Shown one piece after another: positions 35,139-45,948 of a stretch of DNA of 64,000 nucleotides. How positions within the stretch are numbered: position 1 is the stretch's first letter; each line of letters begins with the position of its first letter. The notes below the pieces were generated by a model. That model ran no database searches, was not told the origin of the DNA, and saw only the letters and a list, made by a program, of their open reading frames with translations. The position numbers and the translations under genes were made by a program. Source of the stretch: Pseudomonadales bacterium (lineage in GTDB: Bacteria; Pseudomonadota; Gammaproteobacteria; Pseudomonadales; Halieaceae); assembly GCA_024234735.1 (NCBI GenBank), contig JACKNV010000009.1, positions 62,001-126,000 of the forward strand, written 5' to 3'.

Positions 35139-36470
35139 GTGAGCAAGAAACTTTACATCCGCACCCACGGCTGCCAGATGAACGAATACGATTCCGCACG
35201 CATGCGGGATCTGCTGCAGGCCAGCCATGGCCTGGTGCCCACGGAGGACCCGGAAGAGGCCGACGTACTGCTGCTAAATACCTGTTCCATAAGGGAAAAA
35301 GCCCAGGAAAAGGTGTTTCACCAGCTGGGCCGCTGGAAGCGCCTGAAGAACCGCAAGCCCGAGCTGATCATCGGCGTCGGCGGCTGCGTGGCCAGCCAGG
35401 AAGGCGCCGAGATCGGCCGCAGGGCGCCCTATGTGGACCTGGTGTTCGGCCCCCAGACCCTGCACCGGCTGCCCGAGATGATCGCCCGGCGCGGCCCCGG
35501 CGGCGCCATGGTGGTGGACGTCAGCTTTCCCGAGATCGAGAAGTTCGACCGCCTGCCGGACCCCAAAGTGGAGGGCCCCAGCGCCTTCGTCTCCATCATG
35601 GAGGGTTGCAGCAAATACTGCACCTTCTGCGTGGTGCCGTACACCCGCGGCGAGGAGGTTTCCCGGCCGGTCGACGACGTGATCGCCGAGATCGCCCACC
35701 TCGCCGCCGGCGGAGTGCGCGAGGTGAATCTGCTGGGGCAGAACGTCAACGCCTATCGCGGCGACAATCACCTGGGGGAGACCGTGGACTTCGCCGAGTT
35801 GCTGTACCTGGTGGCCCGCATTCCCGGGATAGCACGCATCCGCTACACCACCTCCCACCCGGTGGAGTTCAGCGATGCCCTGATCGAGGCCTATGCCGAG
35901 ATACCGCAGCTGGTCGACCATCTCCACCTGCCGGTGCAGAGCGGCTCCGACCGTATCCTGATGGCGATGAAACGCGGCCATACGGTGCTGGAGTACAAGT
36001 CCAAGATCCGCCGGCTGCGCAAGCTGCGCCCCGACATCAGTATCTCCTCGGACTTCATCGTGGGCTTCCCCGGGGAAACCGAGGCCGACTTTGCCGCCAC
36101 CATGAAACTCATCGAGGAAATCGGCTTCGACACCTCCTTCAGCTTCGTCTACAGCGCCCGTCCGGGCACTCCGGCGGCCGAGCTGCCCGACACCACCGAC
36201 GAGGAGACCAAGAAGCGGCGCCTGCAGATCCTGCAGACCCGCATCAGTCAGCAGGCGCAGCACATCAGCCGGCAGATGGTGGGCAACACCGAGACGATAC
36301 TGGTCACCGGCCAGTCGAAAAAGGACCCGGGACAGCTGCAGGGGCGCACCGAGAACAACCGGGTGGTGAACTTTTCCTGCCCCGACACTGCCCTGGTGGG
36401 CCAGTTTGCCCGGGTGGATATCCTCGAGGCGCTGCCCAACTCCCTGCGCGGCGTCCTCAGCGGTAGTTGA
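35139..36470 (+). CDS. miaB: tRNA-2-methylthio-N6-isopentenyladenosine synthase MiaB
   Basis: A 443-residue radical-SAM enzyme that adds the methylthio group to i6A37 of tRNA. The GTG at 35139 gives VSKKLYIRTHGCQMNEYDS, aligning with the usual N-terminus; an ATG 27 bp upstream is the alternative. Three cysteines of the N-terminal cluster (GCQMN, NTCSIREKA, GCVASQEG) and the radical-SAM CSKYCTFC (about residue 150) are visible, and a C-terminal TRAM domain follows (ETILVTGQSKKDPGQLQGRTENNRVVNF). It opens the miaB-ybeZ-ybeY-ybeX-lnt cluster. Confidence 0.96.
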   Translation: MSKKLYIRTHGCQMNEYDSARMRDLLQASHGLVPTEDPEEADVLLLNTCSIREKAQEKVFHQLGRWKRLKNRKPELIIGVGGCVASQEGAEIGRRAPYVDLVFGPQTLHRLPEMIARRGPGGAMVVDVSFPEIEKFDRLPDPKVEGPSAFVSIMEGCSKYCTFCVVPYTRGEEVSRPVDDVIAEIAHLAAGGVREVNLLGQNVNAYRGDNHLGETVDFAELLYLVARIPGIARIRYTTSHPVEFSDALIEAYAEIPQLVDHLHLPVQSGSDRILMAMKRGHTVLEYKSKIRRLRKLRPDISISSDFIVGFPGETEADFAATMKLIEEIGFDTSFSFVYSARPGTPAAELPDTTDEETKKRRLQILQTRISQQAQHISRQMVGNTETILVTGQSKKDPGQLQGRTENNRVVNFSCPDTALVGQFARVDILEALPNSLRGVLSGS

Positions 36471-36534
36471 CGCAAGTGAATTCCGGTATATCCTTAATCT
36501 TCAACAGCACTGCCCGGCGCGGCCCCAGAGCATC

Positions 36535-37550
<1,016 letters not shown>

Positions 37551-37554
<4 letters not shown>

Positions 37555-38033
37555 ACCTGATGGTGGACATCCAGAACGCCAGCGGCGAGCCAGTACCCGA
37601 CGAGGATGACTTACGCGGCTGGATCGCGGCCACCCTGGCCCGCCTGCAGCACCAGGCGGATACCGAGATCAGCCTGCGCCTGGTGGACGCCGGGGAAATG
37701 AGCCGGCTCAACCGCCAGTACCGCCACAAGGACGGCCCCACCAACGTGCTGTCGTTTCCCGCCGAGCTGCCGCCGGAGCTGGGGCTGCCACTGTTGGGTG
37801 ACATCGTCATCTGCGCCCCGGTGGTCAGGGCCGAAGCCGCCGCCCAGCACAAATCCCTGGCGGCCCACTGGGCCCATATGGCAGTGCACGGCACGCTGCA
37901 CCTGCTGGGCCATGATCATATCGAAGAGGACCAGGCGATCGCGATGGAGGCCCTGGAAAGCGCCATACTCGCCGGTCTCGACTACCCCTGCCCCTACCGG
38001 GCGCAGCCGCCTCAGGAGAACTCACCGGCATGA
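37551..38033 (+). CDS. ybeY: Endoribonuclease YbeY
   Basis: A 160-residue zinc-dependent endoribonuclease for 16S rRNA maturation and quality control. The metal motif HGTLHLLGHDH is at about residue 118, and GPTNVLSFP near residue 64 is diagnostic. The GTG at 37551 overlaps the ybeZ stop; an ATG at 37560 (MVDIQNAS) is an equally good start. The stop overlaps the ybeX start (ATGA). Confidence 0.95.
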
Positions 38034-38875
38034 GCGACGACCGATCTGGCAACGATTCCGGGGAAAAGTCCTGGATCAACAAGTTTGCCGAGCTGTTTTC
38101 CTCAGAGCCCCGCAGTCGCGAGGACCTGCAGGAGATCCTCGCCCTGGCAGTCGACAACGAGGTCATCGACGCCGATGCCCGCAGCATCATGGAAGGCGCC
38201 ATGGAGGTCAGCGACATGCAGGCCCGGGACATCATGATCCCGCGCACCCAGATGGTGGTGATCAAGGCCGAGTCCTCCCTGGAGGACATCCTGCCGCAGA
38301 TCATCAACAGCGCCCACTCCCGCTACCCGGTGGTGGGCGAGGGCCTGGACGACATCTACGGCATCCTCCTGGTAAAGGACCTGCTGCCGCAGATCCTGTG
38401 CAAGGGCAACAGTGAATTCCACATCCGCGAGCTGCTGCGCCCCTCGGTGGTGGTGCCCGAGAGCAAGCGCCTCAACGTGCTGCTGCGGGAATTCCGCGAG
38501 AACCGCAACCACATGGCCATCGTGATCGACGAGTACGGCGGGGTGGCCGGCCTGGTGACCATAGAGGACGTGCTGGAGGAGATCGTCGGCGAGATCGAGG
38601 ACGAGACCGACGCCCAGGTGGACCAGTTCATCCGCAAGATCACCGATGACGACTACTTTGTAAAAGCCCTCACCCCCATCGAGGATTTCAACGAGTTCTT
38701 CGGCACCCGCTTCAGCGACGAGGAATTCGATACCATCGGCGGCCTGGTGATCCAGTCCCTGGGGCACATGCCCAGTCGCAACGAGACCGCCACCATTGAC
38801 CGCTTCGAATTCCAGGTGATCAACGCCGACCAGCGCAAGATTCACAGCCTGCGCATGCGCCCCCTGCAAGACTGA
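38030..38875 (+). CDS. ybeX: CorC/HlyC-type protein YbeX with CBS domains
   Basis: A 281-residue soluble protein with two CBS domains (about residues 64-190, MIPRTQMVVI and VVIDEYGGVAGLVTIEDVLEEIVGEIEDE) and a C-terminal CorC_HlyC domain (about 200-280). It lacks the DUF21 membrane domain, as usual for YbeX. Linked to magnesium/cobalt efflux and to ribosome-related stress through its ybeZ-ybeY neighbours. Confidence 0.94.
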   Translation: MSDDRSGNDSGEKSWINKFAELFSSEPRSREDLQEILALAVDNEVIDADARSIMEGAMEVSDMQARDIMIPRTQMVVIKAESSLEDILPQIINSAHSRYPVVGEGLDDIYGILLVKDLLPQILCKGNSEFHIRELLRPSVVVPESKRLNVLLREFRENRNHMAIVIDEYGGVAGLVTIEDVLEEIVGEIEDETDAQVDQFIRKITDDDYFVKALTPIEDFNEFFGTRFSDEEFDTIGGLVIQSLGHMPSRNETATIDRFEFQVINADQRKIHSLRMRPLQD

Positions 38876-38898
38876 TCCGGCTGCCGGGGCGATAGCGA

Positions 38899-40416
38899 AT
38901 GAATTCCGAACCCGGGCTGCACCCGCTGCTGGTACTGGTGCTGGCGCCCCTGGCCGGGGCGCTGGTCACCCTCTCCCTGGCGCCGTTCGACCTGTGGCCG
39001 GCCGGCATCCTCAGCTGCGCCCTGTACGCCTACCTGCTGTGCACCTGCAGCCTGCGCCAGGCGCTGTGGCGCAGCTGGCTGTTCGGCCTGGGCATGTTCG
39101 GCAGTGGCGTCTCCTGGGTGTACGTGAGTATCGACGTCTACGGCGGCGCCGGGCCGGTGCTGGCCACCTTCCTGATCGTGCTGTTCTGCGCGGGGCTGTC
39201 GCTGCTGTTCCAGGTCAGCTTCGGCTGGTTCTACGTGCGCTTCGTTCGCGCCCTGCCGGGGGGCATGCTGGTGGGCTTTCCGGTGACCTGGGTGCTGTCC
39301 GAGTGGCTGCGCAGCTGGCTGCTCACCGGCTTTCCCTGGCTGTATCTGGGCTACGCCCACCTGGACACGCCCATTGCCGGCTGGGCGCCGGTGGTGGGTG
39401 TGTACGGGCTGTCCTTCATCTGCGCCCTCACCGGCATCTGCCTGTTCCTGGCCTGGCGCAGCCGCCAGGCGATCGCCTGCACCACCTACGCCGTCATCGT
39501 CATCACCCTGTGGGCCGGGGGTGCCGTGCTCCGGCCCATGGAGTGGGTGGTCAAGGCCAGCGAGCAGCCCCTGCGGGTGGTCATGTACCAGCCCAACGTG
39601 CCCCAGGAGCACAAGTGGGACCCGGCCTGGTACCGGCCCATCCTGCGCCAGCTGCGGGAGGCCAGCGAACCCCACTACGGCGCCGACATTCTGGTCTGGC
39701 CCGAGGCCGCCGTGCCCAACTACTACCAGCGCGCCCGCGGCTTCCTGGACCCCATCGACCGGCGCGCCGACGCCAACCAGACCACCCTGTTCGTGGGCGC
39801 CCCCTATCTCGGCGAGGAGGACGGCAGCTACCACAACAGTGTCATCGCCCTGGGACAGGGACAGGGGGTCTACCACAAGCAACGCCTGGTTCCCTTTGGT
39901 GAATACGTGCCGCTGGAGGGCCTGCTGCGCGGCCTGATCGATTTCTTCGACCTGCCCATGTCCGCCTTCAGCCCGGGGCCCGCCGACCAGCCCCCCCTGC
40001 GAGCCGGCCCCTACCGGGTGGCGCCGTTCATCTGCTATGAAGTGGTCTACCCCGAACTGGTGGCGCGCGCCGCCCGCCAGGCCGACGTGCTGCTGACCAT
40101 CAGCAACGACAGCTGGTTCGGCAGGTCCATAGGGCCCCTGCAGCACCTGCAGATCGCCCGGATGCGGGCCCTGGAAAACGGCCGCTACATGATCCGCGGC
40201 ACCAACAACGGCGTGTCCGCCATCATCGACCAGCGCGGCCGTATCGTGGCCCGCACCGAGCAGTTCGTGGAAGCCACCCTGGCGGGGGATGTGGAGGTCA
40301 TGCTGGGCAACACCCCGTTCAGCAGCTTCGGGGTCATCCCGGTGGTGTCGGCCTGTGTCGTCACCCTGGCGCTGATGTGGCTGATGTACCTGGGATTCTG
40401 GCGCGAGGACAGCTGA
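38899..40416 (+). CDS. lnt: Apolipoprotein N-acyltransferase
   Basis: A 505-residue inner-membrane enzyme completing lipoprotein maturation. About six N-terminal helices precede a nitrilase-like periplasmic domain with the E-K-C triad: WPEAAVPNYY (Glu, about 270), KQRLVPFGEY (Lys about 330), and FICYEVVYPEL (Cys about 379). SNDSWFG and MRALENGRYMIRGTNNG are also diagnostic. Starts 23 bp after ybeX, the classical position. Confidence 0.96.
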   Translation: MNSEPGLHPLLVLVLAPLAGALVTLSLAPFDLWPAGILSCALYAYLLCTCSLRQALWRSWLFGLGMFGSGVSWVYVSIDVYGGAGPVLATFLIVLFCAGLSLLFQVSFGWFYVRFVRALPGGMLVGFPVTWVLSEWLRSWLLTGFPWLYLGYAHLDTPIAGWAPVVGVYGLSFICALTGICLFLAWRSRQAIACTTYAVIVITLWAGGAVLRPMEWVVKASEQPLRVVMYQPNVPQEHKWDPAWYRPILRQLREASEPHYGADILVWPEAAVPNYYQRARGFLDPIDRRADANQTTLFVGAPYLGEEDGSYHNSVIALGQGQGVYHKQRLVPFGEYVPLEGLLRGLIDFFDLPMSAFSPGPADQPPLRAGPYRVAPFICYEVVYPELVARAARQADVLLTISNDSWFGRSIGPLQHLQIARMRALENGRYMIRGTNNGVSAIIDQRGRIVARTEQFVEATLAGDVEVMLGNTPFSSFGVIPVVSACVVTLALMWLMYLGFWREDS

Positions 40417-40782
40417 TCAGCTGGCGCTGGACTCCAGGATAAACGCCTCCAGCCGCTTGTCGATGCCGAACACATGGCGGGTCAGCCACTCGGTGAGAAA
40501 GGTGGCGATGATCTCCCGGAACTGGGCGTCCAGTTCCGTCTCGCTGCCCAGCAGGCCGGCGATCTCCTGGCGAAAGCGGTGGTGGGCCCGGATATGCTCC
40601 TCCCGGCCCGGGAAATCGAGCTGCAGCATGTACTGCTCCTCGAGCTCGAAATGGTACTCGGTATAGGCCTGCAGCCGGAGCACCACTTCCCTGTCCGCCG
40701 CCTCTTCCTTGAGCAGGTCGAGGATTTCGAACAGTTTCTGGTGCTGGGCGTCCTGCCAGATGAGTTCGCTGGTCTTGCGCAT
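40417..40782 (-). CDS. Hemerythrin-like O2-binding protein (bacteriohemerythrin)
   Basis: A 121-residue helical protein when started at ATG 40782 (MRKTSELIWQDAQHQKLFEIL). The diiron ligands are visible: H in DAQHQKLF, H and E in YTEYHFELEEQY, HH in HIRAHHRF, and H and D in TRHVFGIDKRL. Such proteins bind oxygen or sense iron/oxygen. It sits divergently in front of leuS and directly abuts the lnt stop, an unusual insertion in this core gene neighbourhood. Confidence 0.9.
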   Translation of the reverse strand: MRKTSELIWQDAQHQKLFEILDLLKEEAADREVVLRLQAYTEYHFELEEQYMLQLDFPGREEHIRAHHRFRQEIAGLLGSETELDAQFREIIATFLTEWLTRHVFGIDKRLEAFILESSAS

Positions 40783-40987
40783 CCTATGAGCTTGGACCCA
40801 AAACCGGGGCCGCGCCATGATCGAGAATAAATTTTTGCCATCGGGCATCACCCAGGAGGGCCCGCAAGCGTCGCCGCGGCCGGCGATAACTGCTAGAATC
40901 CGCGCTTCCCTGACCGGTACCAGACTCCCCGCCAGGCCCGCGGGCGGCGCCGGTTTGCCCACTAACAAGGACGCGACCAACCCCCCC

Positions 40988-43465
40988 ATGGACCAGCACT
41001 ACGACCCCCAGGAACTCGAGCAGGCAGCCCAGGCGCACTGGCTGGAAAACAACAGTTTCGCCGTGCAGCGCGACGACAGCCGGGACAAATTCTACTGCCT
41101 GGCCATGTTCCCCTACCCCAGCGGCAAGCTGCACATGGGGCACGTGCGCAACTACACCATCGCCGACGTCATCGCCCGCTACCAGCGCATGCAGGGCAAG
41201 AACGTCCTGCAGCCCATGGGCTGGGATGCCTTCGGCCTGCCGGCGGAAAACGCCGCCATCAAGCACAAGGTGCCGCCCGCCCAGTGGACCGCGCAGAACA
41301 TCGACTATATGCGCGAGCAGCTGCGCCAGCTGGGTTTCGCCTATGACTGGGACCGGGAAATCGCCACCTGCGACCCCTCCTACTACCGCTGGGAACAGTG
41401 GTTTTTCACCCGCCTGTTCGAAAAGGGCCTGGCCTACAAGAAAAAGGCCGAGGTCAACTGGTGCGAGACCGACCAGACGGTGCTGGCCAACGAGCAGGTG
41501 GTCGACGGCTGCTGCTGGCGCTGTGACAACCCGGTGGAACGGCGCGAGATCGACCAGTGGTTCTTCCGCATCACCGACTATGCCGAGGAGCTGCTGGCGG
41601 ATATCGACAAACTGGAACACTGGCCGGAACAGGTGCGCACCATGCAGCGCAACTGGATCGGCCGCTCCGAGGGCGTGACCCTGCGCTTCGGCCTGGCAAC
41701 GCCCCTGGCCACCGGCGAGCAGGCGCTGGAGGTATACACCACCCGCCCCGACACCCTGATGGGCGCCACCTACGTGGCGGTGGCCCCCCAGCACCCGGTC
41801 GCCCGCCAGGCCGCCGCGACCAACCCGGACCTGGCGCGCTTTATCGAGGAGCAGAGCCGCGGCAAGGTGGCCGAGGCGGAACTGGCGACCATGGAGAAGC
41901 TGGGCATGGCCACCGGGCTGGATGCCATTCACCCCCTCACCGGCGAGAAGCTGCCGATCTGGGTGGCCAATTTCGTGCTGGCATCCTATGGCTCCGGCGC
42001 GGTCATGTCGGTGCCCGGCCACGACGAGCGCGACCACGAGTTCGCCAGCAAGTACCGCTTGCCGATCGTGCAGGTGATCGCCAGGAGCGGCGGCGAACAC
42101 CACTATGACGCGGCCACCTGGCAGGACTGGTACGCCGACAAGGACGCCACTGTCACCGTCAACTCCGGCGAGTTCGACGGCCTCGACTTCAAGGGTGCCT
42201 TCCACGCCATCGCGGAGCGCCTGGCGCAGCAGGGCAAGGGCGAGCGCACCACCAATTACCGCCTGCGCGACTGGGGCGTGTCGCGGCAGCGCTACTGGGG
42301 CGCCCCCATTCCCATCATCAACTGCGACAGCTGCGGCACCGTGCCGGTGCCGGCCGGGGACCTGCCGGTGGTGCTGCCCACGGACGTGGCCTTCGAGGGC
42401 GTGGGCTCGCCCCTGAAGAGCATGCCGGAGTTCTACCAGACCACCTGCCCGGCCTGCGGCGGCCCCGCCACCCGGGAAACCGATACCTTCGATACCTTCA
42501 TGGAGTCCTCCTGGTATTACGCCCGCTACGCCTGCGCCGGCAATGACAGTGCCATGCTCGACGACGAGGTCGACTACTGGGCGCCGGTGGACCAGTACGT
42601 CGGCGGCATCGAGCACGCCATCCTGCACCTGCTCTACGCCCGCTTCTACCACAAACTGCTGCGCGACGAGGGGCTGCTGCACTCGGACGAGCCCTTCACC
42701 CGGCTGCTCACCCAGGGCATGGTGCTCAAGGACGGGGCCAAGATGTCCAAGTCCAAGGGCAATACCGTCGACCCGCAGGCGCTGATCGACAGCTACGGCG
42801 CCGATACGGTGCGCCTGTTCAGCATGTTCGCCGCCCCGCCGGAGCAGTCGCTGGAGTGGTCGGACTCGGCGGTCGAGGGCGCCAACCGCTTCCTGCGGCG
42901 CCTGTGGCGGCTGGTGCAGCGGCAGGTGGCGACGGCGGTGCCGGCGCTGGACGTGGCCGCCCTGGACGAGCGCCAGCAAGCGCTGCGCCGCAAAACCCAC
43001 GAGACCATCGCCAAGGTCAGCGACGACTACGGCCGCCGCCAGACCTTCAACACCGCCATCGCCGCGGTCATGGAGTTGTGCAACGAGCTGGGCAAACTGG
43101 ATGAGGACGCCCCCCAGGACCGCGCCCTGGCGGACGAGGCCCTGCGCGCGGCGGTGCTCATGCTGTGCCCCATCGTGCCCCATATCTGCCACCACCTGTG
43201 GCGGGCCCTGGGAGGCGCCGGAGACATCATCAACGCCCCCTGGCCGACGGTGGACGAGGCGGCCCTGGCCCGCGACAGCATCGACATGGTGGTGCAGGTC
43301 AACGGCAAGGTGCGGGCCCAGATGACCGTGGCGGCGGACGCCGACAAGCCGACGGTGGAAGCGCTGGCAGTGGAACAGCCCAACGTCAAGCGCTTCCTGG
43401 AAGGCGTGACCGTGCGCAAGGTCATTGTCGTGCCGGGCAAATTGGTTAATATTGTGGCCAACTGA
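40988..43465 (+). CDS. leuS: Leucyl-tRNA synthetase
   Basis: An 825-residue class I aminoacyl-tRNA synthetase. ATG at 40988 gives MDQHYDPQELEQAAQAHW, the expected start. The HIGH motif appears as HMGH in KLHMGHVRNYT (about residue 48), the KMSKS motif in GAKMSKSKGN (about 580), and the editing domain lies between (TTRPDTLMGATYVAV). Zinc-type CDSCG and CPACGG are visible. Followed by lptE and holA in the order usual for gammaproteobacteria. Confidence 0.97.
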   Translation: MDQHYDPQELEQAAQAHWLENNSFAVQRDDSRDKFYCLAMFPYPSGKLHMGHVRNYTIADVIARYQRMQGKNVLQPMGWDAFGLPAENAAIKHKVPPAQWTAQNIDYMREQLRQLGFAYDWDREIATCDPSYYRWEQWFFTRLFEKGLAYKKKAEVNWCETDQTVLANEQVVDGCCWRCDNPVERREIDQWFFRITDYAEELLADIDKLEHWPEQVRTMQRNWIGRSEGVTLRFGLATPLATGEQALEVYTTRPDTLMGATYVAVAPQHPVARQAAATNPDLARFIEEQSRGKVAEAELATMEKLGMATGLDAIHPLTGEKLPIWVANFVLASYGSGAVMSVPGHDERDHEFASKYRLPIVQVIARSGGEHHYDAATWQDWYADKDATVTVNSGEFDGLDFKGAFHAIAERLAQQGKGERTTNYRLRDWGVSRQRYWGAPIPIINCDSCGTVPVPAGDLPVVLPTDVAFEGVGSPLKSMPEFYQTTCPACGGPATRETDTFDTFMESSWYYARYACAGNDSAMLDDEVDYWAPVDQYVGGIEHAILHLLYARFYHKLLRDEGLLHSDEPFTRLLTQGMVLKDGAKMSKSKGNTVDPQALIDSYGADTVRLFSMFAAPPEQSLEWSDSAVEGANRFLRRLWRLVQRQVATAVPALDVAALDERQQALRRKTHETIAKVSDDYGRRQTFNTAIAAVMELCNELGKLDEDAPQDRALADEALRAAVLMLCPIVPHICHHLWRALGGAGDIINAPWPTVDEAALARDSIDMVVQVNGKVRAQMTVAADADKPTVEALAVEQPNVKRFLEGVTVRKVIVVPGKLVNIVAN

Positions 43466-43485
43466 TGCTCCCACAGAGACCTGCC

Positions 43486-44004
43486 ATGAACCGCCGCCTG
43501 GCCCGCCTTACGCTCGCCCTCGCAGTCACCTGCCTGCTCGGCGCCTGCGGCTTCCAGCTGCGCGGCACCGGCGACCAGGGCGCGGCCCTGCCTGCCGCGT
43601 GGCGCAGCATGTACCTGGTGACGGGCAACCCCAACGCCGAGTTCAGCCAGGCGGTGCGCCAGGTGTTCGCCACCGACGGTGTCGTCTGGACCGACAAGGC
43701 CACTGCCGGCTACTCGCTGGTGCTGGGGCCCGAGCGTTTCAGCCAGTCCAATTTGTCCCTCAACGCCGAGGCCCGGGTATCGCAGCTGGAGCTGACCATG
43801 CAGGCGAAATTTGCCGTCGTGGATGCCAGCGGGAACGAGGTGATGCCCGAGGCCACCGCCTCGGTGCAGGTCCAGATGGAAAACGACCCGCGCAATGCCA
43901 TGGGCAAGGGCGATGAGATCCGCATTCACAAGAGCGAGATGCGCACCGAACTGGCGCGGCAAATCCTGCGCCGTATCGGGTTCTTCGCCAACAGCCACGA
44001 CTGA
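43486..44004 (+). CDS. lptE: LPS-assembly lipoprotein LptE
   Basis: A 172-residue outer-membrane lipoprotein that plugs LptD in LPS export. Signal peptide with lipobox LLGAC (about residue 18) followed by GFQLRG, the family hallmark. ATG at 43486 (MNRRLARLTLALAV) is preferred over the ATG seven codons upstream overlapping the leuS stop. Its stop overlaps holA by one base. Confidence 0.93.
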   Translation: MNRRLARLTLALAVTCLLGACGFQLRGTGDQGAALPAAWRSMYLVTGNPNAEFSQAVRQVFATDGVVWTDKATAGYSLVLGPERFSQSNLSLNAEARVSQLELTMQAKFAVVDASGNEVMPEATASVQVQMENDPRNAMGKGDEIRIHKSEMRTELARQILRRIGFFANSHD

Positions 44005-45017
44005 TGCGCATCTACCCCGAGCAACTCGCCGCGCAACTCAAGCGCCAGCTGCTCCCGGTTTACCTGGTCAGCGGTGACGAGCCGCTGTTGCAGCAGGAAT
44101 GCTGCGACCTCATCCGCCGCGAGGCGCGCGCCGGCGGCTGCACCGTGCGCGAGGTCGTCGAGGCCGGCGGCGCCCGCTTCGACTGGCGGGAGATTCTGCA
44201 CAACGCCACCAGCATGTCGCTGTTCGCCGAGCGCAAGCTGGTCGAGTTGCGCCTGCCCAGCGGCAAGCCCGGCGCCGAGGGCAGCAAGGCCCTGTGCGAG
44301 TTCCTCGAGCTGGCGAACCCCGACGATGTGCTGCTGATGGTCACCGGCAAGATCGACAAGCAGTCCACGAAAAGCAAGTGGTACCAGGCCCTGGACAGGG
44401 CCGGCGCCACCATACAGGTGTGGCCCGTGGACGCCGGCAAGCTCCCCGGCTGGCTGCGCGCGCGGGTGGAGAGCGCCGGCCTGCATATCGATGACGACGC
44501 CCTGCAGCTGCTCTGCGACCGGGTGGAGGGCAACCTGCTGGCGGCGGTGCAGGAAGTGGAAAAGCTCAAGCTGCTGGCCAGCGATGCCCACATCAGCGCC
44601 GCGACCGTCACCGCCGCGGTCTCGGACAACGCCCGCTACAATCTCTTTGAGATGGCGGACAACGCCCTCAAGGGGGACGCCGCGACCAGCCTGCGAATGC
44701 TCCATGGCCTGCGCGGCGAGGGTTCCGAGCCGGTGGTGGTGCTGTGGGCCCTGGCCCGGGAGATTCGCAGCCTGCATGAATTGCAGCTCGATTGCGCCGC
44801 CGGCCACAACGTGCAACAGGCCATGAAGGCGAGGCGGGTCTGGCCGCAACGCATGCCGCTGGTACAGGCGGCGCTGGCCCGCCACGACAGCGAATCGATG
44901 TCGCAATTGCTGGAGCGGGCCGCCAGGGTCGACGGCAGCATCAAAGGCTATGCCGGCGGCAAACCCTGGGACAATCTGGAAGACCTTGTACTCGGCCTGT
45001 GCCGGGGCGACCGGTAG
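44004..45017 (+). CDS. holA: DNA polymerase III delta subunit
   Basis: A 337-residue clamp-loader subunit that opens the beta clamp. N-terminal MRIYPEQLAAQLKRQLLPVYLVSGDEPLLQQE matches HolA. It contains a P-loop-like AAA+ fold without functional Walker A, typical for delta. The start overlaps the lptE stop (TGATG). The stop lies inside the first unit of a short tandem repeat. Confidence 0.95.
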   Translation: MRIYPEQLAAQLKRQLLPVYLVSGDEPLLQQECCDLIRREARAGGCTVREVVEAGGARFDWREILHNATSMSLFAERKLVELRLPSGKPGAEGSKALCEFLELANPDDVLLMVTGKIDKQSTKSKWYQALDRAGATIQVWPVDAGKLPGWLRARVESAGLHIDDDALQLLCDRVEGNLLAAVQEVEKLKLLASDAHISAATVTAAVSDNARYNLFEMADNALKGDAATSLRMLHGLRGEGSEPVVVLWALAREIRSLHELQLDCAAGHNVQQAMKARRVWPQRMPLVQAALARHDSESMSQLLERAARVDGSIKGYAGGKPWDNLEDLVLGLCRGDR

Positions 45018-45055
45018 GGGCGACCGGTAGGGGCAACCGGTAGGGGCGGCCAGTA
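45004..45055. repeat. Four 13-bp tandem repeats at the holA 3' end
   Basis: GGGGCGACCGGTA occurs at 45004-45016 and 45017-45029, followed by GGGGCAACCGGTA (45030-45042) and GGGGCGGCCAGTA (45043-45055). The holA stop codon falls in the first unit, so slippage could change the end of the protein or the 3' untranslated region. No coding function seen. Confidence 0.85.
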
Positions 45056-45152
45056 AGCGCGCTCGCCGGCGCCCTCCCACCTGTACACTATTCGGGCATG
45101 TGCTGCGCTCCGCCGGGCAACTCCCGCTTGCTTTCCCCCTCTCGCGATACTA

Positions 45153-45168
45153 CTGTACATACATACAG
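45153..45168. promoter_or_regulatory. LexA (SOS) box of imuA
   Basis: CTGT-ACATACAT-ACAG matches the LexA consensus CTGT-N8-ACAG, 33 bp upstream of the imuA start. SOS control of imuA agrees with its role in DNA-damage mutagenesis. Confidence 0.88.
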
Positions 45169-45200
45169 TTTATTGACGGATCTACCCCGGGAGCAGGGCC

Positions 45201-45941
45201 ATGAACGAAGTACTCGAACAGATCACCAGGCGCGGCGACACCTGGCGCGGGCGGCGCACCCGTTTTCACTATCATGAACCTTCCGCCAACAGTGGGCACC
45301 ACGGCCGCAGCGGCCTGGCCACGGGCTACAGCACCCTGGATGCGCAGCTGGACCAGGGGGGCTGGCCCCTGGATGGCGCCATCGAGCTGCTCAGTGACGG
45401 CAACGGGCTGGGCTCCATGGGCCTGTTCCTGCCCGCCATGGAAAAGCTCAGCGAACAGGGCCGCTGGCAGGCCTTTATCGCGCCGCCCTACATACCCTAT
45501 GCCCCGCTGCTGGCGGCGCGGGGCATCGATACCCGGCAGGTTCTGCTGGTGCACCCGCAGAACCGCCAGGACCTGTTGTGGAGCACCGAACAGGCCCTGC
45601 GCAGCAGCACCTGCAGCGCGGTGTTCAGCTGGCTGGGGGGGGGCAATTATCGCTACGGCGAATTGCGTAAACTGCAGCTGGCCGCGGCTGGCGGCGACCG
45701 CCTGGCAGTCCTGTTCCGCCCCAACCAGGCCGCCGCCAGCCACTCCCCCGCCAGCCTGCGCCTGCAAATGCGGGAGTACCGCCGGGTACACATCATCAAA
45801 CAGCGTGGCGGCAACCAGGATATAGACGTGGACCTGCCCCAGGCGGAAGACGTGCCGGGGCAGCCACAGCTATGGGAGCTGCCGACCGGGCCCGCCGCGG
45901 CATGGCAGCGGCCGGGAGAGAACCTGGCGGCGACACGCTAA
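45201..45941 (+). CDS. imuA: SOS translesion-synthesis protein ImuA
   Basis: A 246-residue RecA-fold protein. MNEVLEQITRRGDTWRGRR is a normal start, and STLDAQLDQGGWPLDGAIELLSDGNGLGSMGL followed by ALLAARGIDTRQVLLVHP identify ImuA (SulA-related). It usually works with ImuB and the error-prone polymerase DnaE2/ImuC. In this genome imuB is not adjacent, and each gene has its own LexA box. No P-loop signature is intact. Confidence 0.92.
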   Translation: MNEVLEQITRRGDTWRGRRTRFHYHEPSANSGHHGRSGLATGYSTLDAQLDQGGWPLDGAIELLSDGNGLGSMGLFLPAMEKLSEQGRWQAFIAPPYIPYAPLLAARGIDTRQVLLVHPQNRQDLLWSTEQALRSSTCSAVFSWLGGGNYRYGELRKLQLAAAGGDRLAVLFRPNQAAASHSPASLRLQMREYRRVHIIKQRGGNQDIDVDLPQAEDVPGQPQLWELPTGPAAAWQRPGENLAATR

Positions 45942-45948
45942 CGGGTCC

